Below are positions 8,969-17,385 of a DNA stretch of 64,000 bases, piece by piece. Both the position numbers and the translations under genes were made by a program. The number at the start of each line of letters is the position of its first letter. Position 1 is the stretch's first letter. Location of the stretch: contig JBBAWX010000001.1 in NCBI GenBank assembly GCA_040396955.1, positions 124,001 to 188,000 of the forward strand, given 5' to 3'. This DNA comes from UBA965 sp040396955 (lineage in GTDB: Bacteria; Chloroflexota; Chloroflexia; Chloroflexales; Roseiflexaceae). The notes under the pieces are model-generated. The model was not told the DNA's origin and ran no database searches. It was given only the letters and a program-made list of their open reading frames with translations.

Positions 8969-10165
8969 TCAAAGATCGACGCCAAGTACGCCAGCCACAC
9001 TGAAGATGTCTTTGTCTCCGCGGCCTGACAAGTTGACCAAGATAATTTGATCAGGCGACATGGTGGGCGCGATACGCATCACGTCGGCAATGGCGTGTGC
9101 GCTTTCAAGAGCCGGAATGATGCCTTCAAGCTTACTCAGAGTTTGAAAGGCGTCAAGTGCTTCTTCGTCGTCGACCGACACGTACTGCACGCGACCTTGG
9201 TCGTGGAGCATGGCATGCTCGGGGCCGATGGCTGCGTAGTCGAGGCCTGCGGAAATACTGTGAGTGAGCGAAATTTGCCCGTCGTCGTCTTGGAGAATAT
9301 ACGTGTAGCTCCCTTGCAAGACGCCTTTGCTACCGCCTTCGAAGCGCGCTGCATGATTGCCCAGCGAGATTCCGCGCCCACCAGCCTCAACGCCGCGCAT
9401 GGCGACCTGAGGCTCGCTCAAAAACGGGTGGAACAGGCCGATTGAATTCGAACCACCACCAACACAGGCCACGAGGACATCGGGGAGTCGGCCGGTAGCG
9501 GCCTTGATTTGCCCGTACGCCTCACAACCGATGATACTCTGGAAGTCGCGCACGATGGTGGGGTACGGGTGTGGTCCGAGTGCTGACCCCAGCAGATAGT
9601 AGGAATCGGGATGAGACACCCAGTCGCGCATGGCTTCGTTGATGGCGTCTTTGAGGGTCCGCGAGCCGGTGGCAACACCACGCACCTCAGCACCGAGGAG
9701 GCGCATACGAAAGACGTTCGGCTTTTGGCGCTCAATGTCGTCGGTACCCATGTAGACCACGCATTCAAGACCAAGGAGTGCACATACGGCAGCCGTAGCA
9801 ACTCCGTGCTGACCTGCGCCAGTCTCAGCAATGATGCGCGTTTTGCCCATGCGTTTGGCCAGTAGACCCTGACCCAGCGCATTGTTGATTTTGTGGGCGC
9901 CGGTGTGGGCTAAATCTTCGCGTTTGAGGTAGATTTGTGCACCACCACAGTGTGCCGATAAGCGCTGTGCGTAGGTGAGTGCAGTTGGTCGGCCAATAAA
10001 GGTGCGCTGGAGGTCGGCAAGCTCACTCCAAAACGCAGTATCGTCTTTGATGGCGGTATATGCGGCAACGAGATTAGCAACCGAAGGTGCCAGTGTCTCG
10101 GGGATGTAGCTACCGCCGTATTGACCAAACATGCCTGGTCGTGAAGATGGTGTCGTGGTGCTCAT
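8969..10165 (-). CDS. trpB: Tryptophan synthase beta chain
   Basis: A 398-residue TrpB that condenses indole with serine using PLP. Visible motifs are FGQYGGSYIPETL near the N terminus, LKREDLAHTGAHKINN with the PLP lysine, the glycine-rich PLP phosphate loop GGGSNSIG and the C-terminal NLSGRGDKD. The ATG at 10165 is preceded by AGGGG and matches the family start; the frame is open further upstream. It follows oligopeptidase B by 8 bases. No trpA is adjacent, which is unusual, since TrpA and TrpB form a complex and are normally encoded together; trpC is 4.5 kb downstream in a separate unit. Confidence 0.96.
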   Translation of the reverse strand: MSTTTPSSRPGMFGQYGGSYIPETLAPSVANLVAAYTAIKDDTAFWSELADLQRTFIGRPTALTYAQRLSAHCGGAQIYLKREDLAHTGAHKINNALGQGLLAKRMGKTRIIAETGAGQHGVATAAVCALLGLECVVYMGTDDIERQKPNVFRMRLLGAEVRGVATGSRTLKDAINEAMRDWVSHPDSYYLLGSALGPHPYPTIVRDFQSIIGCEAYGQIKAATGRLPDVLVACVGGGSNSIGLFHPFLSEPQVAMRGVEAGGRGISLGNHAARFEGGSKGVLQGSYTYILQDDDGQISLTHSISAGLDYAAIGPEHAMLHDQGRVQYVSVDDEEALDAFQTLSKLEGIIPALESAHAIADVMRIAPTMSPDQIILVNLSGRGDKDIFSVAGVLGVDL

Positions 10166-10173
10166 GTGTGCCC

Positions 10174-12087
10174 CTATGATTGCTGTGTAGACGAATGGAT
10201 GGTTGTGTGTACAGACACGCCTAGTATATCGCATAAAAAGGCATACTCGAGTGCTCGATCGGTGATGGCGTCGTAGCGACCGCTTTTGCCAGCATGCCCA
10301 GCCTCAAAATCGGTGTACAGGTAGTAGGTGCCATCCGGAGTGAGATGGCGTAGTTTGGCAATCCACTTGGCCGGCTCCCAGTACTGCACACGTGGGTCGT
10401 TGAAGCCGGCGGTCATCAGAATGGCGGGGTAACGCTGCGCAGTGGTCTGATCGTACGGCGAGTAACGGTACATGTAGGCGAAAGACTCGGGATCGTACGG
10501 GTTGCCCCACTCTTCGTATTCGGGGACGGTGAGCGGGATGCTACTGTCGAGCATGGTGTTGATGATATCCACAAAGGGTACGCCGGCAATACACGCCGCG
10601 AACAAATCCGGGCGTTGCGTGACGACCGCACCCATCAGAAGCCCACCAGCACTCCGCCCCAAACAAGCCAAGCGGCTCGGTTGCGTGTAGTGCTGTGCCA
10701 CGAGGAATTCGGCGCAGGCGATGAAATCTGTGAAGGTGTTTTGTTTGTGCAACAGCTTCCCATCAAGATACCAGGTACGCCCCATTTCGCCACCGCCACG
10801 AATGTGTGCCAACGCGATAATCCAGCCACGTTCGAGCAGGCTCAGGCGTTCAGCGACAAAACCGACCCCCAGATTGACGCCGTAGGCTCCATAGCCGATG
10901 AGGAGTGTGGGGGCGGTGCCATCGCAGGGCACACTTTGATGGCGGATGATGGTCAGGGGCACCTCGGCACCGTCGTGGCTGGCCACGATGACGCGTTCGA
11001 GTCGGTAGTGATCAGGTGTGTGTGGTGGACCAGCGGTGGGGTCCTGTTTGATTTGTCGCAATGTGCGTTCGTGCATGTCGTAATCAAACGTGATGGTCGG
11101 CGTTATTGGGGTGGCGTACGTGAAACGGAGCAGATGCCCTGCGTAATCCTGGTGCCACCACGAGGAAATACTGTATGCGGCATCTGGGAAGCTGACCACG
11201 TGGAGTGACTCTGTGGCGAGGGCCAGAATCTCGATGTGTGGGAGCCCACCACGCCGTACCCACAACACGAGATGGTCAGCAAACGCCTGCATGGACTCGA
11301 TGACGGTGTCTTTACGGTGAGGGATAACGTTGCGCCATGCGGTACCATGCAGAGGGCGCGCTTGAATGCAAAAATTCACTGCGTTGTAGTTGGTCTGCAG
11401 GTAAATGGTGTCGCCGACGAGTTGGGCGTCGTATTTGATGTGTGCTTGGCGTGCGGCCACACAGGTAATGCGCGCTGCTGTATGTGCATCGTAGACCCAC
11501 ATCTCCGACGTGGTACTACTATGGCTGCCAATCAGGATGTGGCGCTGATCACCACTGGCGTGCATCACCACATTACACAGCTCATTGGGCTCGTGGAAGA
11601 GGAGTTGCGCATCTCCAAAGGGTGTGCGCCATTCCCAGCGTAGGACACGGCTTGGTCGCCACGCATCGTTGGGTTGCACCAGGTAGAGATACCGGCTATC
11701 AGGTGACCACTCCACTCCGTAGTACAGATTGGTGACCGGGATAATCTGTGCCTGGCCATCTGCGATTCGGCGGATGTGCAGGGTAAAGTGTTCGTTGCCG
11801 GTGGTGTCGAACAAAAGCGCCACATATGCGCCATCTGGGCTGACTTTCCAGGTGCCCAGTTTGAAAAAAGTATGACCACGCGCTTCGTGCTGGACATCGC
11901 AGACGATGTGTCTGCTCCCGTCGTGTATTGCCTGACGCACGATGACCGGGTAATCGGATTCGTCTGCGAATGTCGTCGTGTACGTGTAGTCCCCGATGCG
12001 CGTGGCGGCGTTTTCACTGTCACCGACAATGCGCGATTGTAATTCACTGACGAAGACTGCCTGCGTGGTGGCTACGATGTTGTGTGC
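10174..12087 (-). CDS. ptrB: Oligopeptidase B / prolyl oligopeptidase family (5' end lost in gap)
   Basis: An S9A serine peptidase cleaving short peptides after basic residues. The frame stays open upstream of the first in-frame GTG (11940) all the way to the N run at 12087. That extra stretch reads as oligopeptidase B N-terminus (ELQSRIV, then TRIGDYTYTTTFADESDYPV), so the gene is truncated by the assembly gap and is not 588 residues. Visible length is 637 residues against about 680 usual. A beta-propeller precedes the hydrolase domain, which has LIGYGAYG, IRGGGEMGRTWY, the nucleophile in GRSAGGLLMG, the acid in AGFNDPRV and the catalytic His in EAGHAGKSG. It leads the ptrB-trpB-coiled-coil unit. 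Confidence 0.9.
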   Translation of the reverse strand, partial: AHNIVATTQAVFVSELQSRIVGDSENAATRIGDYTYTTTFADESDYPVIVRQAIHDGSRHIVCDVQHEARGHTFFKLGTWKVSPDGAYVALLFDTTGNEHFTLHIRRIADGQAQIIPVTNLYYGVEWSPDSRYLYLVQPNDAWRPSRVLRWEWRTPFGDAQLLFHEPNELCNVVMHASGDQRHILIGSHSSTTSEMWVYDAHTAARITCVAARQAHIKYDAQLVGDTIYLQTNYNAVNFCIQARPLHGTAWRNVIPHRKDTVIESMQAFADHLVLWVRRGGLPHIEILALATESLHVVSFPDAAYSISSWWHQDYAGHLLRFTYATPITPTITFDYDMHERTLRQIKQDPTAGPPHTPDHYRLERVIVASHDGAEVPLTIIRHQSVPCDGTAPTLLIGYGAYGVNLGVGFVAERLSLLERGWIIALAHIRGGGEMGRTWYLDGKLLHKQNTFTDFIACAEFLVAQHYTQPSRLACLGRSAGGLLMGAVVTQRPDLFAACIAGVPFVDIINTMLDSSIPLTVPEYEEWGNPYDPESFAYMYRYSPYDQTTAQRYPAILMTAGFNDPRVQYWEPAKWIAKLRHLTPDGTYYLYTDFEAGHAGKSGRYDAITDRALEYAFLCDILGVSVHTTIHSSTQQS

Positions 12088-12187
12088 NNNNNNNNNNNNN
12101 NNNNNNNNNNNNNNNNNNNNNNNNNNNNNNNNNNNNNNNNNNNNNNNNNNNNNNNNNNNNNNNNNNNNNNNNNNNNNNNNNNNNNNN
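12088..12187. other. Assembly gap (100 N)
   Basis: Exactly 100 N, the conventional placeholder for a gap of unknown size. It removes the 5' ends and promoters of two divergent genes, ptrB and the M23 peptidase. Confidence 0.99.
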
Positions 12188-14182
12188 AAAGAATGGCGCG
12201 ATGGTGACCAAACGGCTGCAAGTGTGATTCAGATGGCCAGCGATTTATATGCGGTCAGTCCACGCATGTTGTTGGCACTGCTTGAGACGACACACGAGTT
12301 GCTGAGTTCGTCACATCCACCAGACGGAGTGTGGCAACAACCAATCAGTGATGCGGCACAGGCGCCACTCGGCTTTGCTGAGCAAATTGAATGGGCGGCC
12401 GCCCTGTTGCGGGCGGGTCTTGGGCCGTATGACGAGCCACCGGTGGTGGAGTTTGTCGACGGTACGACTGCGACGATTAATCTTGCACAAGCCCCGGAGG
12501 GGATCGCGGTTCAACGCATCCTTGCCCAGGGACGTACGGCGAGTGAGTGGCATGTACTCGTGGGCCGCTTTGTGACGATTTTTGACACCTATTTTGAGGG
12601 TGAAATCGTGGTACCGGTGGTGGTGGTGCCCGAGCGACCGCAACACCAGGGATTTTTGCAGCGTCCATGGCCGGCAGGTGTCCGTGTACGCCACTTGGCG
12701 TACTTCGATCACGCCTATCCGACCGTGGATACGGGTCGGCCCGACAACGGCTCGGTGGTGACCTATCTGGGGCCACAAGTGGTGCAGTACGATGGGCATG
12801 ACGGGCACGACTACGCCTTCCCCGATCAACTGGTTGGTACACCCATTTTGGCGGCTGCACCAGGTATGGCGTATGCGAGCACGCGGCGCGGGTACGGTGT
12901 GTATATTTTGCATGCTGACGGGTATACCACGGTGTACTGGCATCTCGATAAATTCAGTCGTCGCTTCAAAGGGTTGCTCAACAGCGGCACGGGTGTGCCC
13001 GTGGTCGCCGGAGATTTTTTGGGGACCAGTGGGTCCACCGGGTTTGTGGTGGGGACACCACATCTGCATTTTGAAGTACGCCGTTACGGCAAGCAGGTCG
13101 ACCCCTATGGCTGGTATGGGGTCGGCGAAGACCCCTGTATCACCTACCCACAGTGCGCCGAAAGTGTCTGGTTGTGGGATGACGATCTGCAGGGTGAGTT
13201 TGATTTCACACCGCCTGATGTGGCCGCTTTCACTGCGCGCACAGCCAGCTATAGTATGCAAGTTGCGCCGTTGCCAGCCTATCGTTTTGTGGCGACATTC
13301 GATGAAGGATTCGCTCCCGAGCTGACTTCTGCACCGGTCCGTTATACGGCTCCGGTGTACCGCGCTGTGACACGTGGTGTGCTGTTCAGCGATGGTGCCG
13401 CCTTGCAAATCCCGCAATCCGATCCCCTCGGACTTGCTGGTGGTTGGTCGGCCTGGGTCAACGTTGATGCACTTGAGCCAGGGCGTAGTTATGTGTTTGC
13501 GCAGAGTGCGCATCCCGACGAAGCGGCGGCCTATGCGGGTACGCTGGCACTCCGAGTTGTGGAGCAGGATGCGAGCCGCTGGTGGGAGTTGTGGAGTGTC
13601 AGTGACGATGCCGCATTCGTCGATCGACTGCAAGCACCGCTCGTCGGGAGTGGGTGGCAACATGTGACTGCAACCTGGCATGTGCCTACGGGCGGCAAAC
13701 GTCTGATTATCGATGGTCAAGTGGTCGCACAACGGAGCGGCGTGACGCTACCAACCACGGGAGGGGATGAGCTGTGGGTGGGGCGATTTCCGTTTGGGCG
13801 CATGCAACCGGTCATGCTCGACGACGTCATTGTTTGGGATCAACAACCGACCGTGCACCAGGTAAACCAGTATGCTCTGGCACCAGCTGGGACGCGTCTC
13901 CACGCTGAGGTGCGCCCTGGCCAGAGAGTGGTTGTTCGTTTTGTGCCACAACAATTCGGCAGTGACCCGGTGGTAAGTATGCGTCTGGCCGTGGACGGTG
14001 ATTTCCAAGACCCAGAACCGTTTGCAATGAACGCCACGGTGTTTGTGCCCGCAGATGTGGGCGACGGTGAACGAATGACGGTGACCGTCGGGGCGGAGCT
14101 GTACACGCGGGCTGGTGCCGTGCAGTATGTTGCGCAGACCCTGGTGTTGAGTGGCGTCGCCACTGGCGATGTGGAGCAGTGA
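12188..14182 (+). CDS. M23 metallopeptidase with C-terminal LamG-like domain (5' end lost in gap)
   Basis: 664 visible residues; the frame is open at the gap, so the N terminus with a probable signal peptide is missing. The LytM/M23 core has the zinc site in GHDGHDYAF, then AAAPGMAYAS, TVYWHLDKF and the second zinc/catalytic motif HLHFEVRRYGKQVDPYGW. This points to an extracellular enzyme cutting peptidoglycan cross-links or other Gly-rich peptides. Around visible residues 395-560 is a concanavalin-like LamG region (ALQIPQSDP, GGWSAWVNVD, WQHVTATWHV, LIIDGQVVA, LDDVIVWDQ), probably for glycan or surface binding. The anti-sigma-like gene follows 24 bases downstream and may share its transcript. 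Confidence 0.85.
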   Translation, partial: KEWRDGDQTAASVIQMASDLYAVSPRMLLALLETTHELLSSSHPPDGVWQQPISDAAQAPLGFAEQIEWAAALLRAGLGPYDEPPVVEFVDGTTATINLAQAPEGIAVQRILAQGRTASEWHVLVGRFVTIFDTYFEGEIVVPVVVVPERPQHQGFLQRPWPAGVRVRHLAYFDHAYPTVDTGRPDNGSVVTYLGPQVVQYDGHDGHDYAFPDQLVGTPILAAAPGMAYASTRRGYGVYILHADGYTTVYWHLDKFSRRFKGLLNSGTGVPVVAGDFLGTSGSTGFVVGTPHLHFEVRRYGKQVDPYGWYGVGEDPCITYPQCAESVWLWDDDLQGEFDFTPPDVAAFTARTASYSMQVAPLPAYRFVATFDEGFAPELTSAPVRYTAPVYRAVTRGVLFSDGAALQIPQSDPLGLAGGWSAWVNVDALEPGRSYVFAQSAHPDEAAAYAGTLALRVVEQDASRWWELWSVSDDAAFVDRLQAPLVGSGWQHVTATWHVPTGGKRLIIDGQVVAQRSGVTLPTTGGDELWVGRFPFGRMQPVMLDDVIVWDQQPTVHQVNQYALAPAGTRLHAEVRPGQRVVVRFVPQQFGSDPVVSMRLAVDGDFQDPEPFAMNATVFVPADVGDGERMTVTVGAELYTRAGAVQYVAQTLVLSGVATGDVEQ

Positions 14183-14206
14183 TGATGCGACGATGAGGAG
14201 CATGCA

Positions 14207-15685
14207 GTGGCACATTCGCAAGCACTGTTCACGGGAGTAGCAAATGACGCACAAGGGGATGAGTGGCAACATATTGCGCTTCTGATTGGGCGGACTCCGC
14301 ACCAAGCTGCGCAGTATTTGGCGCACCGGCACTTTCCTGAGCGGATGACGCGGTTGTGGGATAACCTTCCGTGGGCACCGAGATGGTCATGGCAACACCC
14401 ACTTTTGCGGAACATCCTCAAATTGCCGTATGCTCAACGGCTCGCTGTGGCGCAGATGGTGTATGCGCGCGTCCTTGGAAGTGTGAGTCACACCTATGCA
14501 CTGCTACAGGCCTTGCGCACTCTCGCCAGTACGTTGTCGCCACCCATTCGTTCCGAGGTGTTTTGGGTGCCAGCTGCGGCCTATCAGTGCCAGCGTGCGC
14601 AGGTGTATTTGGCAAATGGTGAATTCCAACGCATGGCTGGTCATGTACGCCAATGTCGTCGTTGTCGTGTGTCAGCGGAAGCTTTTCAGCGCATTCGGCA
14701 AGCGGTGACGGTGGTGCTCGCAAGTGCCACCTACCCACCATTGCCGCATGTGGCGCCCATGTCATTTGCGCGCACCGTGCTGTGGTGGGTGCCGTTGTTG
14801 CTCGTCGTTGTGTGCTTGATCGTCATGCGAATCGTGCCATCTACACCGACCGTCATGTCGGGTGTGGATGCAGACCAACTCTTTGCACAGGCACAAGCGC
14901 ACATATATGACATCCCAACGCTCGATGCCGGTGAAGAATACCTCGTACAAACGCGAGTTTTTTGGCGTTTTGCTGATGGTTCGGCCAGTGTCCTCAATGC
15001 ACGACTTTGGTATCAGCAATCTCCGGAGCAGTACCGCACGGAATTGGTGCACGTGGCTGGGGGTAATCCCTATGAACTCGACGTAGTGACGCCCTACCAG
15101 CGCTTGTACCACATAACTGACATATACCTCGCGAGTACGTGGCCGTATCAGCGCCCTGCTGCCACGGTGTTGCTCGAGACACCGCCGTTTGGCGTACGTG
15201 AGACATTGCGTTGGCGATTGCGTCAAGGGGCGTGGCAGGTGGCGCATACATTGCTCATCCGGGGCATGAACGCGCCCGAAAAAACCGTCATTGGTGTGGC
15301 ATTGGGAGCTGAAAGCCGTAGTTTGTTGCGCATTCGTACGGTCGATGAGGCTGGTGAGTTGTGGTTTGATATCGACCCAGCACGCGGCGGACACCTTGAC
15401 ACCATATGGCGCGTCACAGCGTCGGCGCCGCAGATGCTTTGGCAACTCGTCACCGAGCGCCGCCAGCAGGCAAGTACTGCGAAACACTACGGAGTCATTC
15501 AGCCAGCGGTCGGTGAAGCGGAGCGCCGTGGCACGGCGAGCATACATCCGGCGTTGCCGTTGATTGCGCCAGCACAAGGTCGCACGGATGGCGAGCAGGT
15601 TGAATTCCAAGATGAGAATAGACGCTGTCGGGTCATTCTACAAGAGTCGTTGGTGTGGGATTGCCGCGAGATGGTGGGGAAGTGA
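14207..15685 (+). CDS. Anti-sigma-factor-like membrane protein with ZAS motif
   Basis: A 492-residue protein with a zinc anti-sigma (ZAS) signature His146-x3-Cys150-x2-Cys153 (GHVRQCRRC), one membrane segment at about residues 190-210 and an extracytoplasmic domain of about 280 residues. That layout is what is known of transmembrane anti-sigma factors. The start is a GTG with GAGGAG upstream. No ECF sigma gene is adjacent; instead the first 140 residues form a helical region before the ZAS motif, with LPYAQRLAVAQMVYARVLG loosely resembling sigma region 4. Whether it is a degenerate fused sigma is speculative. The outer domain is unrecognised. Confidence 0.6.
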   Translation: MAHSQALFTGVANDAQGDEWQHIALLIGRTPHQAAQYLAHRHFPERMTRLWDNLPWAPRWSWQHPLLRNILKLPYAQRLAVAQMVYARVLGSVSHTYALLQALRTLASTLSPPIRSEVFWVPAAAYQCQRAQVYLANGEFQRMAGHVRQCRRCRVSAEAFQRIRQAVTVVLASATYPPLPHVAPMSFARTVLWWVPLLLVVVCLIVMRIVPSTPTVMSGVDADQLFAQAQAHIYDIPTLDAGEEYLVQTRVFWRFADGSASVLNARLWYQQSPEQYRTELVHVAGGNPYELDVVTPYQRLYHITDIYLASTWPYQRPAATVLLETPPFGVRETLRWRLRQGAWQVAHTLLIRGMNAPEKTVIGVALGAESRSLLRIRTVDEAGELWFDIDPARGGHLDTIWRVTASAPQMLWQLVTERRQQASTAKHYGVIQPAVGEAERRGTASIHPALPLIAPAQGRTDGEQVEFQDENRRCRVILQESLVWDCREMVGK

Positions 15686-15772
15686 ATCGGTGCGACATAG
15701 TATACTAGCTGTGTGCGTGGGCATACAGCCATCCTAACCGGGGGTAGTTACATCTGAGCAAAGGAGCACTTG

Positions 15773-16405
15773 GTGGAGCAACACATCGTAGCGTTGACTG
15801 CCGCAAAAATTGTGGCAATTGTGCGACTTGAGCAGTACGACCGAGCGGTCGAAGTAGCGCAAGCGCTGTTGGCTGGGGGGATTACTGCTATCGAATATAC
15901 GTTGACCGGCAGTGGTGCCTTCGCCGCCATTGAGCGGGTACGTGTGGCACTTGGCGACCGTATGCTGGTCGGTGTTGGTACTGCGCTTCAACCCGATGAT
16001 GCCATGCAAGCGGTGTCGGCTGGTGCGCAATTTGTGGTGACACCAGCGGTGCGCCCCGCAGTGATTGCGGCTGCCAGCAAAGCAGGGGTGCCCACCGCGT
16101 GTGGTGCCCTGACCCCAACTGAGGCATTGACTGCGCACGAGGCTGGGGCTGCATTCATCAAAATATTCCCAGCGCGTACGTTTGGCCCCGGCTATATTCG
16201 TGACATCTTGGCGCCGTTGCCGTTTTTGCGCATCATGCCCACTGGTGGGATCGGAGCCGACAACGTGAAGGCCTACCTTGATGCCGGTGCTGTGGGTGTA
16301 GGTATTGGGGGGAGTTTGGTGCCACAAAAGGCAGTACAAGCCGGCGATTGGCATGTGTTGACCGCAGGAGCACAAGCCTGTGTGTCGGCCATGAAGGGGG
16401 CGTAA
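15773..16405 (+). CDS. eda: 2-dehydro-3-deoxy-phosphogluconate (KDPG/KHG) aldolase
   Basis: A 210-residue class I aldolase that splits KDPG into pyruvate and glyceraldehyde 3-phosphate. Motifs are IVAIVRLE, the catalytic Glu in AIEYTLTGS, VGVGTAL, FVVTPAV, the Schiff-base Lys in AAFIKIFPAR and the phosphate loop MPTGGIGADN. The GTG at 15773 sits six bases after a perfect AAGGAG; the TTG one codon earlier is too close to it. KDG kinase begins four bases after the stop, so the pair converts 2-keto-3-deoxygluconate to central intermediates. A TATACT box at 15701-15706 may be a -10 element, but no good -35 was found. Confidence 0.95.
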   Translation: MEQHIVALTAAKIVAIVRLEQYDRAVEVAQALLAGGITAIEYTLTGSGAFAAIERVRVALGDRMLVGVGTALQPDDAMQAVSAGAQFVVTPAVRPAVIAAASKAGVPTACGALTPTEALTAHEAGAAFIKIFPARTFGPGYIRDILAPLPFLRIMPTGGIGADNVKAYLDAGAVGVGIGGSLVPQKAVQAGDWHVLTAGAQACVSAMKGA

Positions 16406-16409
16406 TCCG

Positions 16410-17321
16410 ATGGCTGAAGTATTCACGTTTGGCGAGTGTATGGCCGTTTTGTACCCACCTGACCCGGTGACGATTGACGATGCGGCGTTGCTCAAATGGG
16501 ATATTGGTGGTGCCGAGGCGAACTGCGCCATCGCACTTGCGCGTCTTGGGGTGAGTGTCCAGTTCCAGACGCGTATTGGTAATGATCCGTTTGGGCGAAA
16601 AATGGTTGAAATTTTGGCGGGGGAAGGGGTTGATACGAGCCGCATGAGTATCGACGCCACGCGTCCAACGGGTGTTTTTTTCCGTGAATGGCTCCCCGAT
16701 GGTGTGCGCCGTGTGTTTTATTACCGAGCAGGATCAGCGGCAAGCAACATGGGACCCGAAGACATCCAGATTGACGTGTTGCAGGGTGCCAAAGCGATGC
16801 ATCTGACGGGGATTACACCGGCGTTGAGTGAGCGTGCGCATCAGACCTGCCTCCATGCCATACAGTTGGCCAAGCAGGCCGGAGTGATGATTACTTTTGA
16901 CCCCAACTTTCGCCCGCGGCTGTGGAGTGCAGAGGCTGCGAGGGTCGCCATGACACCCATGGCAGCTGCGAGTGACATCATCTTGATGGGCCACGAAGAC
17001 GCAGCCGCGTTGTTTGGGCCGGGTGATGATGAGCACTATCTGCAGTCGGCGCTCGCACTGGGGATTGGCACTATCGTCTTGAAACGCGCGGAACGTGGTG
17101 CGCTGGCAATTCATGACGGGGTTCGCTACGAAGCAGACGTGGTGAAAGCCGAGCGTGTAATCGATCCGGTGGGAGCTGGCGATGGCTTCGATGCCGGCTT
17201 CATCGCTGCTCGTCTGCGTGGCAAATCAATCGCCGAAGCACTGCACATTGGTGCCATTGTTGGTGCTGGCTCGGTGGCGCATCTCGGCGACTATGCCGGG
17301 TACCCCGAGATGACTCTGTAG
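16410..17321 (+). CDS. kdgK: 2-keto-3-deoxygluconate kinase (PfkB family)
   Basis: A 303-residue ribokinase-fold sugar kinase. PfkB signature 1 is in KWDIGGAEANCAIALARLG, and the ATP-site signature 2 with the catalytic Asp is VIDPVGAGDGFDAGFIAARL. In between are TRIGNDPFG and FDPNFRPRLW. It would phosphorylate KDG to KDPG, the substrate of the aldolase four bases upstream. The assignment to KDG rather than another sugar rests on this gene pairing. The unit ends at a strong hairpin shared with the convergent malQ. Confidence 0.9.
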   Translation: MAEVFTFGECMAVLYPPDPVTIDDAALLKWDIGGAEANCAIALARLGVSVQFQTRIGNDPFGRKMVEILAGEGVDTSRMSIDATRPTGVFFREWLPDGVRRVFYYRAGSAASNMGPEDIQIDVLQGAKAMHLTGITPALSERAHQTCLHAIQLAKQAGVMITFDPNFRPRLWSAEAARVAMTPMAAASDIILMGHEDAAALFGPGDDEHYLQSALALGIGTIVLKRAERGALAIHDGVRYEADVVKAERVIDPVGAGDGFDAGFIAARLRGKSIAEALHIGAIVGAGSVAHLGDYAGYPEMTL

Positions 17322-17337
17322 CCGATGTGCGCATGAC

Positions 17338-17367
17338 GCCCCCCAAGTCACAAGTGACTTGGGGGGC
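17338..17367. terminator. Hairpin between convergent kdgK and malQ
   Basis: GCCCCCCAAGTCAC at 17338-17351 and its exact complement at 17354-17367 (14 bp, AA between). There is no T run on either strand, but its place between converging genes and its stability suggest a shared transcription end. Confidence 0.6.
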
Positions 17368-17385
17368 GCGTCGTTGTGCGGGGGA

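Noticed and set aside
12311..13732. 473-residue minus-strand open frame
   Set aside because: Antisense to the M23 peptidase core whose zinc motifs are intact on the plus strand.
11996..14182. Single gene running through the N gap
   Set aside because: The part before the gap is antisense to the real ptrB coding frame; only the part after the gap belongs to the M23 peptidase.
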